DNA of 64,000 nt from Aeromonas lusitana (GCF_002812985.1 NZ_PGCP01000018.1:97740-161739), one strand, 5' to 3'. Shown: positions 1-9,947, counted from the first letter of the stretch. A program made the numbers and translations. The notes: generated by a model not told the origin, from the letters alone.

Positions 1-1607
1 TGCAGGCCCGGCTGCTGGCGCAGGCCGAGGCTCTGACCCTGAGCCTGGCGGCCGGTCAGCAGCAGCTGCAACGGGCTTTGCAGGAACAACAGGTGCTGGC
101 GGGGCTGCGCGATCAGCTGGCCAAACTCCATGGGGACCAGCAGCAGTTCGAGCAACGCTGGCATGAGGCCGAGCGCCAGAAGATAGCGCTGGAGGCCGAG
201 CTGAACGCGCTGGTGGAGCAGGAGAGCACGCTGCGCCAGCGACTGGCCCAGGGGGAGGCAAGGCTCGATCGGCAGATGGGAGCAGAGCCATGGCGTGGCT
301 GGGCCGAAGGGGAGCGCTGGCCCGAGTGGCAGCAGACCTGCGAGGCCTGCCTGCAGGGGCAGGGGGAGTGGGAGCGGCTCGGCGCCGAGGTGGCGAGTCT
401 GACACCGCTTTTGAGCGCGCAGGCGGTGCGGGTGCAGGGCCAGGACGAGCTGATGCACAAGCTGGAGCGGGACTACAAGGAAGGGGAGCAGCAGAGGCAG
501 AGCCTCATCGCCAGTCGGGAGGCGTGCCTCGGTGGTCGCGCCATTGCCGAAGTCGAGAGCGAATGGCAGGAGGCGCTGTTGCAGCTGGGCAACCGGCTCG
601 ATGAGGCCGTCACGGCCCTGCGTGCCTTGCGGGAGCGACAAACCGAGCTCAAGACCAGGTTGACCCATCTGGAGCAGGACAGGCAGGTGAACAGCCGCCG
701 CCAGCGCGAGGTGCTCGGCCGCTGGGCGGCCCATGCCACCAGCCTCAGCATTGCCGAGTATGAGCTTCGTCGTCTGCTGGCCATCCCGGCAGAGGAACTC
801 AAAGCCAGGCGCACCGCCCTGCAGCAGCTGGACGATGCCCTGGCCGAGGCGCGTACCCGGCTTGGGGAGCGCCAGCGGGCGCAGGCGCTGGAGGAGGCCA
901 AGCTGGCGCGCTATCGCGAGCATCACGGCGAGCTGGCGGCGCTCTCCCCCGAAGCCCTCAGCCAGTCCCTCGCCGCGAGCGAGACCCGTTGCCGCGAGCT
1001 GGAGGAGCAGCTGTTCCAGTGCCGGAACGCCCTGGCCCAGGCCGATGCCGCGGCGCAGCAGGCGGGGAGCCTGCAACAGGCGCTGGCACAGCAGCAAGGG
1101 GTGGCGGATCACTGGCAGCAGCTGAACGAGCTCATCGGCTCCGCCAGCGGCGCCAAGTTCCGCACCTTCGCCCAGAGCCTTACCCTGGAGCGCTTGCTGC
1201 TGGAGGCCAATGCCCAGCTCGCCGAGTTGTCGCCGCGCTACCGGCTGGAGCGGGTGCCCGGCACGGATCTCGCGCTGCAGGTGGTGGATCTCGACATGGG
1301 GGACGAGGTGCGCTCGGTGGACTCGCTCTCTGGCGGCGAGAGCTTCCTGGTGTCGCTGGCGCTGGCGCTGGCGCTCTCCAGCCTGTCGTCGCGCCAGACC
1401 CAGGTCGAGTCGCTGTTTATCGACGAGGGCTTCGGTACCCTGGATCCGGACAGCCTGGATCTGGCGCTCTCCAGTCTGGATTCCCTGCAGGCGGCGGGTC
1501 GCCAGATCGGGGTCATCTCCCACGTCCAGACACTGGTGGAACGCATTGGCGTTCAGATCCGGGTCGATGCCCTCGGCGGCGGCGAGAGCCGGATACGCTT
1601 GCCCTGA
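1..1607 (+). CDS. sbcC: Exonuclease SbcCD subunit C, C-terminal part (5' end outside window)
   Basis: SbcC is the SMC-like ATPase that works with the SbcD nuclease to cut hairpins and blocked DNA ends. The reading frame is already open at the first base, so about 534 C-terminal codons are present and the N-terminal Walker A half is missing. The visible part is a long Gln/Glu/Leu-rich coiled coil followed by the C-terminal ATPase lobe: an LSGGE signature near 1327-1341, a Walker B with LFIDEGFGTLD near 1417-1443, and a VISHV switch histidine near 1510-1524. A hairpin with a T-run follows the stop. The ATPase lobe order is typical of the Rad50/SbcC family; sbcD would be expected just upstream. 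Confidence 0.93.
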   Translation, partial: QARLLAQAEALTLSLAAGQQQLQRALQEQQVLAGLRDQLAKLHGDQQQFEQRWHEAERQKIALEAELNALVEQESTLRQRLAQGEARLDRQMGAEPWRGWAEGERWPEWQQTCEACLQGQGEWERLGAEVASLTPLLSAQAVRVQGQDELMHKLERDYKEGEQQRQSLIASREACLGGRAIAEVESEWQEALLQLGNRLDEAVTALRALRERQTELKTRLTHLEQDRQVNSRRQREVLGRWAAHATSLSIAEYELRRLLAIPAEELKARRTALQQLDDALAEARTRLGERQRAQALEEAKLARYREHHGELAALSPEALSQSLAASETRCRELEEQLFQCRNALAQADAAAQQAGSLQQALAQQQGVADHWQQLNELIGSASGAKFRTFAQSLTLERLLLEANAQLAELSPRYRLERVPGTDLALQVVDLDMGDEVRSVDSLSGGESFLVSLALALALSSLSSRQTQVESLFIDEGFGTLDPDSLDLALSSLDSLQAAGRQIGVISHVQTLVERIGVQIRVDALGGGESRIRLP

Positions 1608-1630
1608 GCTTGACGTTCATCCCTCTGAAA

Positions 1631-1661
1631 ACCTGCCTGGCATCAAGCCGGCAGGTCTTTT
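1631..1661 (+). terminator. Intrinsic terminator after sbcC
   Basis: ACCTGCC (1631-1637) pairs with GGCAGGT (1650-1656) and is followed by CTTTTA. It lies 24 bases after the sbcC stop. Confidence 0.6.
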
Positions 1662-1760
1662 ATTGGTTAAACGAAGGGAATGCAGTTCGCCACACCATAG
1701 ATACTATTGTTCATGGTGCTAAGTGCTGAAACAACTCGTTACGGCCGGCGAGCGGCCATA

Positions 1761-1793
1761 AAAAAACCGAAGCCCAGGGCTTCGGTTTTTTGT
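1761..1793. terminator. Bidirectional terminator between sbcC and crr
   Basis: An A-run, a stem with CCGAAGCCC against GGGCTTCGG, and a T-run on the other side make this usable from both strands. It lies 31 bases beyond the crr stop and is most likely the end of the pts operon transcript. Confidence 0.8.
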
Positions 1794-1823
1794 TGCAGCA
1801 GCTGGCGTGAGGCCAGCGGCGCC

Positions 1824-2333
1824 TTATTTCTTGATGCGGATCACCGGGGTCTCGCCCACGGTCACGGCGCCAGTCATCTTGATCAGCTCTTTGATCTCAT
1901 CCATGTTGGAGATGACCACAGGCGTCAGGGTGGACTTGGCTTTCGCTTCCAGTACGGCCAGATCGAACTCGATGATGGTATCACCGCGCTTGACCTGTTG
2001 ACCTTCCTGAGCGATACGGGTGAAGCCTTCGCCCTTCAGCTCGACGGTGTCGATACCGAAGTGAACGAACAGTTCGATACCAGAGTCGGATTCCAGAGAG
2101 AACGCATGGTTGGTCTCGAAGATCTTGCCGATGGTGCCGTCGCACGGAGCAACCATCTTGTTGCCAGCCGGCTTGATGGCGATACCGTCACCCACGATCT
2201 TCTCGGCGAAGACGACGTCGGGTACATCTTCGATCGGTACGATTTCGCCTGACAGGGGGGCAAAGATCTCGATGCCACCGGTGTCAGAGCTGTCATCGGA
2301 AACCAGTTTCTTCAGTTTATCAAACAGACCCAT
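1824..2333 (-). CDS. crr: PTS glucose-specific enzyme IIA (EIIA-Glc)
   Basis: Cytoplasmic phosphocarrier that accepts phosphate from HPr and passes it to EIIB domains. In its two phosphorylation states it also controls adenylate cyclase and non-PTS permeases. The 169-residue length matches E. coli Crr. The active-site histidine is His91 in ELFVHFGID and the supporting histidine is His76 in ETNHAFS, both at the E. coli positions. The N-terminal amphipathic start MGLFDKLKKL, used for membrane contact, is kept. It is the last gene of ptsH-ptsI-crr, 43 bases after ptsI. Confidence 0.97.
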   Translation of the reverse strand: MGLFDKLKKLVSDDSSDTGGIEIFAPLSGEIVPIEDVPDVVFAEKIVGDGIAIKPAGNKMVAPCDGTIGKIFETNHAFSLESDSGIELFVHFGIDTVELKGEGFTRIAQEGQQVKRGDTIIEFDLAVLEAKAKSTLTPVVISNMDEIKELIKMTGAVTVGETPVIRIKK

Positions 2334-2376
2334 AGTAAAAGCTCCTAGAGATGATTGTCGCTGTTTGCAGCCGATC

Positions 2377-4104
2377 TTAGCAGACTGCCTTCTGCTTAAT
2401 AAAGTTATCTACACAGGCTTCGATTTCGGCGGCGGTCGCATAGCTCAGAGCCTGGTCTGCCATTGCCTTCACATCTTCGAAGTTGGTGTTGCGGATAAGC
2501 TTCTTGATACGCGGTACAGAGATGGCGCTCATGGAGAACTCATCCAGACCCATACCCAGCAGCAGCAGGGTGGCACGTTCGTCACCAGCCAGTTCACCGC
2601 ACATACCTGTCCACTTGCCATTGTCATGGGAAGCGTCGATCACCATCTTGATCAGGGTCAGGACGGAGGGTGACAGCGGGTTGTACATGGCGGAAATCAT
2701 CTCGTTACCACGGTCGACGGCCAGGGTGTACTGGGTCAGGTCGTTGGTACCGATACTGAAGAAATCCACTTCCTTGGCAAGATGATGAGCCATCACGGCA
2801 GCGGCCGGGGTCTCGATCATGATACCCACTTCGATGGATTCATCAAAGGCTTTGCCGTCGGCGCGCAGTTCGGCCTTCAGCTGTTCCACAGTGGCCTTGA
2901 GGCTGCGGAACTCTTCGACTGAGATGATCATCGGGAACATGATGCGCAGCTTGCCAAAGGCAGAGGCACGCAAGATGGCCTTCAGCTGGGCGTGCATGAT
3001 GTCTTCGCGATCGAAGAAAATGCGCACGGCACGCCAGCCCAGGAAGGGGTTCATCTCTTTCGGGAAATTCATGTAGGGCAGTTCTTTGTCGCCGCCGATG
3101 TCCATGGTGCGGACGATGATCGGCTGATCCGGCATCGCCTCTGCCACTTCTTTGTAGGCCTTGAACTGCTCGTCTTCGGTCGGCAGCGCATCACGGTCCA
3201 TGAACAGGAACTCGGTGCGGTACAGACCCACGCCTTCGGCGCCATTACGGATGGCACCCTCGGTATCCTTGACGGTACCTATGTTGGCGCACACTTCGAC
3301 CTGATGGCCATCGAGGGTGATGGCAGGCAGGTCTTTGAGTTTGGCCAGCTCATCTTTCTCAGCCTGGAACTGGGTCTGGAATTTCTTGGCTTCAGTCAGC
3401 TGATCGGCGCTCGGGTTGACGATGATCTGGTTGTTGATCCCATCCAGGATCAGCATGTCACCGTTGTTGACGCGCGCAGTGATGTCGTTGGTGCCAACGA
3501 TGGCCGGCAGCTCCAGGGAGCGGGCCATGATGGAGGTGTGAGAGGTACGGCCACCGATGTCGGTGACAAAACCCAGCACGTATTTCAGGTTGATCTGAGC
3601 GGTTTCAGACGGGGTCAGGTCTTTGGCGACCAGGATCACCTCTTCGTCTATGGTGCTCAGGTTGACAACGGCAATGCCCAGCACGTTCTTCACCAGACGG
3701 GTGCCGATGTCACGGAAATCGGTTGCGCGTTCGCGCAGATAAGGGTCATCCAGCTCGGCCATCATCTTGGCGTATTGCTCGATCACCTCATAGATGGCTT
3801 TGTCGGCGGAAGCCTTGTTGTCTTTGATGAAGGATCTGATATCCCCTTCGAGCTCCTCATCTTCGAGCAGCATGATGTGGCCTTCGAAGATGGCCTCTTT
3901 TTCCTCGCCGAAGGTGCGACCTGCCATCTCTTTGATGGCTTCCAGCTGTGCGGCTGACTTGGTGCGGGCTTCGAGGAAGCGGTTGATTTCGGCGTCAATC
4001 TGGTCAACAGAAATCTTGCCCTGATTGATAACGATTTCATCTTCTTTCAGAAGAAGCGCCTTACCGAATGCGATACCGGGGGACGCAAGAATGCCAGATA
4101 TCAT
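2377..4104 (-). CDS. ptsI: PTS enzyme I (phosphoenolpyruvate-protein phosphotransferase)
   Basis: Catalyses the first PTS step, moving phosphate from phosphoenolpyruvate to HPr in the cytoplasm. The 575-residue protein has the HPr-binding and phosphohistidine domains in the N-terminal half, with the active histidine at 189 in [13 protein letters not shown], the same position as in E. coli. The PEP-binding barrel follows, with [12 protein letters not shown] and a C-terminal catalytic GMCGELAGD. It sits 44 bases after ptsH and 43 bases before crr in the same direction, the standard pts operon order. Confidence 0.98.
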   Translation of the reverse strand: MISGILASPGIAFGKALLLKEDEIVINQGKISVDQIDAEINRFLEARTKSAAQLEAIKEMAGRTFGEEKEAIFEGHIMLLEDEELEGDIRSFIKDNKASADKAIYEVIEQYAKMMAELDDPYLRERATDFRDIGTRLVKNVLGIAVVNLSTIDEEVILVAKDLTPSETAQINLKYVLGFVTDIGGRTSHTSIMARSLELPAIVGTNDITARVNNGDMLILDGINNQIIVNPSADQLTEAKKFQTQFQAEKDELAKLKDLPAITLDGHQVEVCANIGTVKDTEGAIRNGAEGVGLYRTEFLFMDRDALPTEDEQFKAYKEVAEAMPDQPIIVRTMDIGGDKELPYMNFPKEMNPFLGWRAVRIFFDREDIMHAQLKAILRASAFGKLRIMFPMIISVEEFRSLKATVEQLKAELRADGKAFDESIEVGIMIETPAAAVMAHHLAKEVDFFSIGTNDLTQYTLAVDRGNEMISAMYNPLSPSVLTLIKMVIDASHDNGKWTGMCGELAGDERATLLLLGMGLDEFSMSAISVPRIKKLIRNTNFEDVKAMADQALSYATAAEIEACVDNFIKQKAVC

Positions 4105-4148
4105 AATCCTTCCTATTAAAACGACTGTGGGGGAGGAATAAAGCTGGA

Positions 4149-4406
4149 TTACTCCAGCTCGTCCATCAGGGCAACCAGCTTCTCAACGGCTTTCTGAGCA
4201 TCCGGACCGTCGGCCTGGATGGTGACGTTGGTACCCTTGGTCAGGCCCAGAGTCTGCAGCTTGAACAGGCTCTTGGCGCTGGCGGACTTGCCACCGGAGA
4301 CCACAGTGATCTCGCTTTGGAATTCTTTGGCTTCTTTCACGAACTGAGCTGCGGGACGGGTGTGCAGGCCGTTTTCAGCAGTAATAACAACAGACTTCTC
4401 GTACAT
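4149..4406 (-). CDS. ptsH: Phosphocarrier protein HPr
   Basis: Small cytoplasmic phosphocarrier between enzyme I and the sugar-specific EIIA proteins. The 85 residues contain the phosphorylated His15 in NGLHTRPAA and Ser46 in SAKSLFKL, the positions seen in enterobacterial HPr. It is the first gene of the pts operon. The 400-base upstream region carries a good CRP-like site, in line with the known cAMP-CRP control of this operon in enterobacteria. Confidence 0.98.
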   Translation of the reverse strand: MYEKSVVITAENGLHTRPAAQFVKEAKEFQSEITVVSGGKSASAKSLFKLQTLGLTKGTNVTIQADGPDAQKAVEKLVALMDELE

Positions 4407-4800
4407 GGTTTCACCCCATATTATTGATATTGTGTGGTAGAGATGGTTGCTTATGAGGCCACCTGTCTCACCGTGTCAGTATGGATATGTTGTAAAGTAA
4501 CGAAATCAGACCCGCAATGGTTTAATCCAGGTCAATTTTCTGTGCAGTATTCAGCGTCCGGGCTAAGTCTTTTTCGTTATCGGGCTACAAGCCGCGTCAG
4601 GACTGGCCTGAAATTAATTTATAACGAAAAATAACACTTTGTTACCTTGTGATACCTAGCCAGCAAACACCTCGTGACGCCGCACAGGATATGAGATTTA
4701 TCACAGAATGTCTGCTTTTTTTGTCACGCCGAAATTTGTTATTTTACCCCAAAAAATAAGGGGTCGACTGAAACTAATGACGACTGAGTTTAGCTCATAA
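4407..4800. promoter_or_regulatory. pts operon upstream region
   Basis: This noncoding stretch between ptsH and the cysK terminator is more AT-rich than the genes around it and should hold the pts promoters. The only specific site I can support is the CRP-like 16-mer at 4690-4705. A short frame at 4434-4634 has no supporting features and I do not call it. Confidence 0.5.
4690..4705. promoter_or_regulatory. Candidate CRP-binding site
   Basis: TATGAGATTTATCACA matches the TGTGA-N6-TCACA consensus except at the second base. It lies about 285 bases upstream of ptsH, where a distal CRP-dependent pts promoter would fit. Inferred from the motif only. Confidence 0.45.
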
Positions 4801-4830
4801 AGAAAAACGGCGCCCCGAAGAGCGCCGTTG
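4801..4830 (-). terminator. Terminator of cysK
   Basis: AACGGCGC (4806-4813) pairs with GCGCCGTT (4822-4829). Read on the minus strand, the stem is followed by TTTCTTT, placed 20 bases beyond the cysK stop. Confidence 0.8.
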
Positions 4831-4850
4831 TTTTGATGTAAGCCGATCAA

Positions 4851-5819
4851 TTACTGCTGCAATTCCTGCTCGCTGAACACCCCGGCGAACAGGGCGCTGG
4901 AGAGGTAACGCTCGGCGGCGCTTGGCAGCACCACCACTATGGTCTTGCCTTCGAACTCCGGCAGCTCGGCCAGACGGGCGGCCGCGACGACGGCGGCGCC
5001 AGAGCTTATCCCCGCCAGAATGCCTTCCTCTTCCATCAGGCGACGAGCCATCTCGATGGACTCCTCGCTGCTCACCTGCTCGACGCGATCAAGCAGGGTC
5101 AGGTCCAGGTTGCCCGGGATGAAACCGGCGCCTATGCCCTGGATCTTGTGGGGACCGGGTTTGATCTCCTGGCCGGCCAGTTTCTGGCTGATGACCGGGG
5201 ATTCTGACGGCTCGACTGCCACCGAGACGATGGCCTTGCCCTTGGTCTGCTTGATGAAGCGGGAGACGCCCGTGATGGTGCCGCCGGTGCCGACGCCCGC
5301 CACGAACACGTCGATGTCACCGTCGGTGGCTTCCCAGATCTCCGGGCCAGTTGTCTTCTCGTGGATCTCGGGGTTGGCGGGGTTTTCGAACTGTTGCAGC
5401 AACACATACTTGCCCGGCTCGGATTCCAGGATCTCATTGGCCTTGGCGATGGCGCCCTTCATGCCGAGCGGGCCTTCGGTCAGCACCAGGTTGGCACCCA
5501 GCGCCTTGAGCAGCTTGCGACGCTCCAGGCTCATGGTGGCCGGCATGGTCAAGGTGATGGGATAGCCACGAGCGGCCGCCACGAAAGCCAGAGCAATACC
5601 CGTGTTACCGCTGGTGGGCTCGATGATCTCCTTGCCCTTGGTCAGCACGCCGCGTTTTTCGGCATCCCAGATGAGGTTGGAACCGATCCGGCACTTGACG
5701 CTAAAGCTCGGGTTGCGGCTCTCGATCTTGGCCAGCACACGGCCCTTGGTAACACGGTTGAGACGAACCAGCGGGGTGTTGCCTATGGTCTGGCTGTTGT
5801 CCTCAAAAATTTTGCTCAT
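4851..5819 (-). CDS. cysK: Cysteine synthase A (O-acetylserine sulfhydrylase)
   Basis: PLP enzyme that makes cysteine from O-acetylserine and sulfide. The start at 5819 gives [10 protein letters not shown], the usual family start, with an AGGGA ribosome site 8 bases ahead. An upstream in-frame start exists but would add an unrelated tail. The product is 322 residues. Lys42 in NPSFSVKCR should hold PLP, the PTSGNTG loop binds substrate, and GTGGT contacts the PLP phosphate. It is a single gene with its own terminator. The upstream 5820-5980 region is AT-rich, as expected for a CysB-controlled promoter, though no exact CysB site is claimed. Confidence 0.97.
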   Translation of the reverse strand: MSKIFEDNSQTIGNTPLVRLNRVTKGRVLAKIESRNPSFSVKCRIGSNLIWDAEKRGVLTKGKEIIEPTSGNTGIALAFVAAARGYPITLTMPATMSLERRKLLKALGANLVLTEGPLGMKGAIAKANEILESEPGKYVLLQQFENPANPEIHEKTTGPEIWEATDGDIDVFVAGVGTGGTITGVSRFIKQTKGKAIVSVAVEPSESPVISQKLAGQEIKPGPHKIQGIGAGFIPGNLDLTLLDRVEQVSSEESIEMARRLMEEEGILAGISSGAAVVAAARLAELPEFEGKTIVVVLPSAAERYLSSALFAGVFSEQELQQ

Positions 5820-5982
5820 GGTGCTATCCCTGTGTTTGTTAAGGCGATGAAACAAGATTACCCTGTGATTTCTGAATGAGAAGTGACGAATCGTTATAAC
5901 AATATGTTATTAAAACATATAGAACTTATTCTTTATTACCTGGGCCCAGGGCGGGCCTTGTGCTACCAAGGGAACGAACGCC

Positions 5983-6825
5983 ATGGGATTTGCAGGAAGC
6001 GATCGCTATCTCGCCTCAAAGGATCTGAGTATGGCCGTCAACGCGGCCGTGGTGCTGGAGAAGCCGCTGCTCATTAAGGGAGAGCCCGGCACCGGCAAGA
6101 CGGTGCTGGCGGAGGCGGTGGCCGAGTCCCTCGGCGCCGAGCTCATCTCCTGGCACATCAAGTCCACCACCAAGGCCCAGCAGGGGCTCTATGAATATGA
6201 CGCCGTGGCACGGCTGCGGGACTCCCAGCTCGGGGATCCCAGAGTGGGGGACATCAACCACTACATCCGCCGTGGCAAGCTGTGGCAGGCCTTCAGCGCC
6301 GAGCAGAGGCCCGTGCTGCTCATCGACGAGATAGACAAGGCGGATATAGAGTTCCCGAACGATCTGCTGCTGGAGCTGGATCGGATGGAGTTCGACGTCT
6401 ACGAGACCGGCGAGCGGGTGAAAGCACGCCAGCGCCCCGTGGTCATCATCACCTCCAACAACGAGAAAGAGCTGCCGGATGCCTTCCTGCGCCGCTGCTT
6501 CTTCCACTACATCCGCTTCCCCGACAAGGCCGAGATGCAGGCCATCGTCCATTTGCACTACCCCAAGTTAAAAGAGGCGCTGCTGGACGAAGCCATGGCG
6601 CTGTTCTTCGAGCTAAGAGCGGTGGAGGGGCTGCGCAAGAAACCCTCCACTTCGGAGCTGCTTGACTGGATCCGGCTGCTGCTAGCCGACGGTATCTCCC
6701 CGGAGGCGATGCGCACCCGCGAGCCGGGCAAGCTGGTGCCGGCCCTCTATGGCGCCCTGCTCAAGACCGAGCAGGATTTGCACCTGTTCGAGAAGCTGGC
6801 TTTCCTGGCCCGGCGCGGCGGCTGA
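5983..6825 (+). CDS. MoxR-family AAA+ ATPase
   Basis: A 280-residue AAA+ ATPase of the MoxR type, which act as chaperone-like ATPases on metal cofactor or complex assembly, usually with a VWA-domain partner. Walker A is GEPGTGKT at residues 33-40 and Walker B is LLIDEIDKA near 112-120. The SNNEKELPDAFLRRC segment supplies sensor 1 and an arginine finger region. An AAGGGA ribosome site precedes the ATG. The stop is immediately followed by the ATG of the VWA gene, so the two are translated as a pair. The actual client protein cannot be seen from the sequence. Confidence 0.9.
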   Translation: MGFAGSDRYLASKDLSMAVNAAVVLEKPLLIKGEPGTGKTVLAEAVAESLGAELISWHIKSTTKAQQGLYEYDAVARLRDSQLGDPRVGDINHYIRRGKLWQAFSAEQRPVLLIDEIDKADIEFPNDLLLELDRMEFDVYETGERVKARQRPVVIITSNNEKELPDAFLRRCFFHYIRFPDKAEMQAIVHLHYPKLKEALLDEAMALFFELRAVEGLRKKPSTSELLDWIRLLLADGISPEAMRTREPGKLVPALYGALLKTEQDLHLFEKLAFLARRGG

Positions 6826-7992
6826 ATGCTCATCGACTTCTTCCTCCATCTGCGTCGCCACAAGTTGCCCTGCAGCCTGCGGGAATTGCTGGACCTGCAC
6901 GGGGCGCTCGCCGCCAGGCTCGCCCGCCTCGACATGGATGAGTTCTACCTGCTCTCCCGTTGCCTGCTGGTGAAAGACGAGGCCCACTATGATCGCTTCG
7001 ATCGCGCCTTCGCCGAGTATTACGACGGCCTGCAGGCCAGCCCCTTGTTGCCGGAGTCTCTGCCGGATGACTGGTTGCGCCAGGAGTTTGCGCGGCTGCT
7101 GAGCCCCGAAGAGAAGGCCCTGCTGCAATCCCTGGGGGGCCTGGACAAGTTGCTGGAGACCCTCAATCAGCGGCTGGCGGAGCAAAAAGAGCGCCACGCC
7201 GGCGGCAACAAGTGGGTGGGCACGGGGGGCAGCAGCCCCTTCGGCCACGGCGGTTTCCACCCGGAAGGGGTGCGCATGGGGGGCGAGGGCGAGCACGGCC
7301 GGGCAGCCAAGGTGTGGGAGGCGCGCCACTTTCGCAACTTCAGCGACGATGACGCGCCACTGGGGCAGCGCGCCATGCAGCTGGCCCTGCGCAAACTCAG
7401 GCGCTGGGTGCGCAAGGGGAGCCTCGACGAGCTGGATCTCGACGACACCATACGCAGCACGGCCCGTCAGGGCTGGCTCGATGTGAAGCTGCGGCCCGAG
7501 CGCCACAACGGGGTCAAGCTGCTGGTGTTCTTCGACGTGGGGGGCTCCATGGACAGCCATGTGGCCGAGGTGCAGCGACTGTTCTCGGCCCTGCGCCACG
7601 AGTTCAAGCACCTGGAGTTCTTCTATTTTCACAACTGCCTGTACGACTTCGTCTGGCAGGACAACAACCGTCGCTTCGAGGAAAAATTCGATACCTGGCG
7701 CCTGCTGCGCACCTATGGCAGCGACTATCGGGTGATTTTGGTGGGGGATGCCAAGATGGGCCCCTATGAAATCAGCTGGCCCGGCGGCAGCGTCGAGTAC
7801 TGGAACGAGGAGGCGGGTCAGGTGTGGCTCGCCCGGCTGCAGCACCAATACCCCAAACTGGTGTGGATCAACCCCCTCCCCAGACGGGAGTGGCTCTGGC
7901 ATCCTTCCATCAAACTGATGAATGACCTGATCGGCGGGCGCATGCACCCGCTGACCCTGGCCGGTCTCGCCGAGGCGATCGACCGGCTATAA
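6826..7992 (+). CDS. VWA domain-containing protein (CoxE-like)
   Basis: A 388-residue partner of the MoxR ATPase just upstream. The N-terminal half is helical; a Gly/His-rich linker follows near residues 126-160; the C-terminal half is a von Willebrand A-type domain. The MIDAS-like metal site is seen as DVGGSM at 237-242, where the usual DxSxS motif has a Gly in place of the first Ser. Such MoxR-VWA pairs are known to remodel or load metals into partner proteins, but no client gene is adjacent. There are no signal peptide or membrane segments, so it should be cytoplasmic. Confidence 0.85.
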   Translation: MLIDFFLHLRRHKLPCSLRELLDLHGALAARLARLDMDEFYLLSRCLLVKDEAHYDRFDRAFAEYYDGLQASPLLPESLPDDWLRQEFARLLSPEEKALLQSLGGLDKLLETLNQRLAEQKERHAGGNKWVGTGGSSPFGHGGFHPEGVRMGGEGEHGRAAKVWEARHFRNFSDDDAPLGQRAMQLALRKLRRWVRKGSLDELDLDDTIRSTARQGWLDVKLRPERHNGVKLLVFFDVGGSMDSHVAEVQRLFSALRHEFKHLEFFYFHNCLYDFVWQDNNRRFEEKFDTWRLLRTYGSDYRVILVGDAKMGPYEISWPGGSVEYWNEEAGQVWLARLQHQYPKLVWINPLPRREWLWHPSIKLMNDLIGGRMHPLTLAGLAEAIDRL

Positions 7993-8046
7993 CCCTCTTA
8001 CCCTACAAAACAGACAAGCCGGGATTGCACCCGGCCAGGAGCAAAG

Positions 8047-9168
8047 ATGACTTCCATAGTAATCAGCGGCTCAGGCCTCTATACCCCTCCCTTTGCCGTC
8101 AGCAACGAAGAGCTGGTGGCCGCCTTCAACCAATATGTGGATCTCTACAACGAGGAGAACGCCTCCGCCATCGACGCCGGTCAGCTGGATGCCAAGCAGC
8201 ACTCGAGCTGCGAGTTCATCGAGAAGGCGTCCGGCATCAAGAGCCGTTACCTGGTGAGCAAGGAGGGGGTGCTGGATCCGGATATCATGCAGCCGCTGCT
8301 GCCCGAGCGCCCGGATGACAAGCCCTCCATCATGGTGGAGATGGCGGTGGCCGCCGCCGAGCAGGCGCTGATCGCCGCCGGTCGCGAGCCGGGCGAGATC
8401 GATCTGGTGATAGTGGCGGCTTCCAATATGCCGCGCCCCTATCCGGCGCTCTCCATCGAGCTGCAGCACTATCTCGGCGCTGGCGGCATGGCGTTTGACA
8501 TGAACGTGGCCTGCTCGTCGGCTACCTTCGGCATCAAGACGGCGGCGGATCTGCTGGCGACGGGCACCGCCAAACTGGCGCTGGTGGTGAACCCTGAGAT
8601 CTGCTCGGGTCACCTCAACTTTAGAGATAGGGATAGCCACTTTATCTTCGGTGACGCTTGCACCGCCGTGCTGCTGGAGCGCGAAGCCGACTGCAAGGTG
8701 GTTAACCCCTGGCAACTGGTGGCCAGCAAGCTGGTGACCCAGTACTCCAACAACATCCGCAACAACTTCGGCTTCTTGAACCGCTTCAGCCCGCGCACCC
8801 GCTACGGGGATGACAAGCTGTTCCGCCAGCAGGGGCGCAAGGTGTTCAAGGAGGTGCTGCCCCTGGTGTGCGATCAGATTTCTGGCCAGCTGGCCGAGCA
8901 GGGCTGGGAGGCGGGGGAGCTGAACCGGCTCTGGCTGCATCAGGCCAACCTCACCATGAACCAGTTCATCGGCCGCAAGCTGCTGGGCCACGATGCCAGC
9001 CAGCAAGAAGCGCCCGTGATCCTCGACCGCTACGGCAACACCAGCTCGGCGGGCTCCATCATCGCCTTCCACCTGTTCAATCAGGACTTGCCGAGCGGCG
9101 CGCGCGGCGTGCTCTGCTCCTTCGGCGCCGGCTACTCCATCGGCAGCCTGCTGCTGCAGCGTCGCTAA
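8047..9168 (+). CDS. Beta-ketoacyl-ACP synthase III family protein (PA3286-like)
   Basis: Thiolase-fold condensing enzyme related to FabH. The 373-residue protein has the Cys-His-Asn triad: Cys156 in NVACSSATFG, His298 in WLHQANLTMN and Asn331 in YGNTSSAG. It is longer than housekeeping FabH (about 317 residues). It resembles Pseudomonas PA3286, reported to condense medium-chain acyl-CoA from beta-oxidation with malonyl-ACP and so shunt it into fatty acid synthesis. That substrate assignment is by similarity only. The gene lies 54 bases after the VWA gene and ends at a strong terminator, so it may belong to the same transcript. Confidence 0.85.
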   Translation: MTSIVISGSGLYTPPFAVSNEELVAAFNQYVDLYNEENASAIDAGQLDAKQHSSCEFIEKASGIKSRYLVSKEGVLDPDIMQPLLPERPDDKPSIMVEMAVAAAEQALIAAGREPGEIDLVIVAASNMPRPYPALSIELQHYLGAGGMAFDMNVACSSATFGIKTAADLLATGTAKLALVVNPEICSGHLNFRDRDSHFIFGDACTAVLLEREADCKVVNPWQLVASKLVTQYSNNIRNNFGFLNRFSPRTRYGDDKLFRQQGRKVFKEVLPLVCDQISGQLAEQGWEAGELNRLWLHQANLTMNQFIGRKLLGHDASQQEAPVILDRYGNTSSAGSIIAFHLFNQDLPSGARGVLCSFGAGYSIGSLLLQRR

Positions 9169-9193
9169 TCATTCCGACCTTGCTCTTGCAATG

Positions 9194-9222
9194 AAAAAAC
9201 CACCCGTTTGGGTGGTTTTTTA
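9194..9222. terminator. Bidirectional terminator
   Basis: A perfect 12-bp stem (9194-9205 with 9210-9221) with A- and T-runs serves both the KAS III-like gene on the plus strand and trmO on the minus strand. Confidence 0.85.
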
Positions 9223-9242
9223 CACTGCGTTATTCGTGTTTT

Positions 9243-9947
9243 TCACGCCATTTCTATGGCAAGAATCACGCACTTTGGTTCAGTTATCTTAAATTTGACG
9301 TTCAACTCGAACAATCTGACGCCGTACTCTTTGTCGTCCGGCTTGCCCTGCTTGTAGGCCGGGCGCGGATCCTGGGCCAGCACCTCGCTCACCAGCTGGC
9401 GCAGCTCCGGGTGACGGGAGGCGAGTTGGCCGAGCTGCTGCTCCGCTTCAGGGCTGAAACTGACCGCCAGCGGCGGGGTGGGGGCATCCGGGGCGAAGCC
9501 GCCACGGGCGTCCGGCAGGCTGTCGGCGTAGGGGATGTAGGGCTTGATGTCGACAATCGGGGTGCCGTCCAGCAGGTCCACCGCGCCGAGTTCGAGCCAC
9601 AGCTTGCCGCGCTCACGGCCCACACCGTGCAGCTCCACCACCGACAGTCCAAGCGGGTTGGGGCGGAAGGTGGAGCGGGTGGCGAAGACCCCGACCCGCT
9701 CGTTGCCGCCGAGGCGCGGCGGGCGTACCGTCGGGTGCCAGCCCTGGGCCATGGTCTGGTGGAACACGAAGCTGAGCCAGAGGTGGGAAAACTGCTCTAT
9801 GCCGCGCAGCACATCCGGCTGATCGTAGGGAGGCAGCAGCTCGAGACGGGCACGGGCCGATTTGACCAGACCGGGCTGGCGGGGGATGGCGAACTTCTCC
9901 TTGTAGGGAGAGTGGATGATCCCGAGGGTGTCGATTTCGAACTTCAT
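9243..9947 (-). CDS. trmO: tRNA (N6-threonylcarbamoyladenosine(37)-N6)-methyltransferase TrmO
   Basis: TrmO (YaeB/TsaA) uses S-adenosylmethionine to methylate t6A37 in threonine tRNAs. The 234-residue length is close to the E. coli enzyme. Family motifs are IGIIHSP-like near the start (LGIIHSPYKEKFAIPRQPG), IEQFSHLWLSFVF, and TRSTFRPNPLGLSVV, which contributes to the SAM pocket. In E. coli this gene is next to rcsF; here rcsF is about 1.7 kb away with two genes between. The terminator beyond the stop is shared with the convergent gene. Confidence 0.92.
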   Translation of the reverse strand: MKFEIDTLGIIHSPYKEKFAIPRQPGLVKSARARLELLPPYDQPDVLRGIEQFSHLWLSFVFHQTMAQGWHPTVRPPRLGGNERVGVFATRSTFRPNPLGLSVVELHGVGRERGKLWLELGAVDLLDGTPIVDIKPYIPYADSLPDARGGFAPDAPTPPLAVSFSPEAEQQLGQLASRHPELRQLVSEVLAQDPRPAYKQGKPDDKEYGVRLFELNVKFKITEPKCVILAIEMA

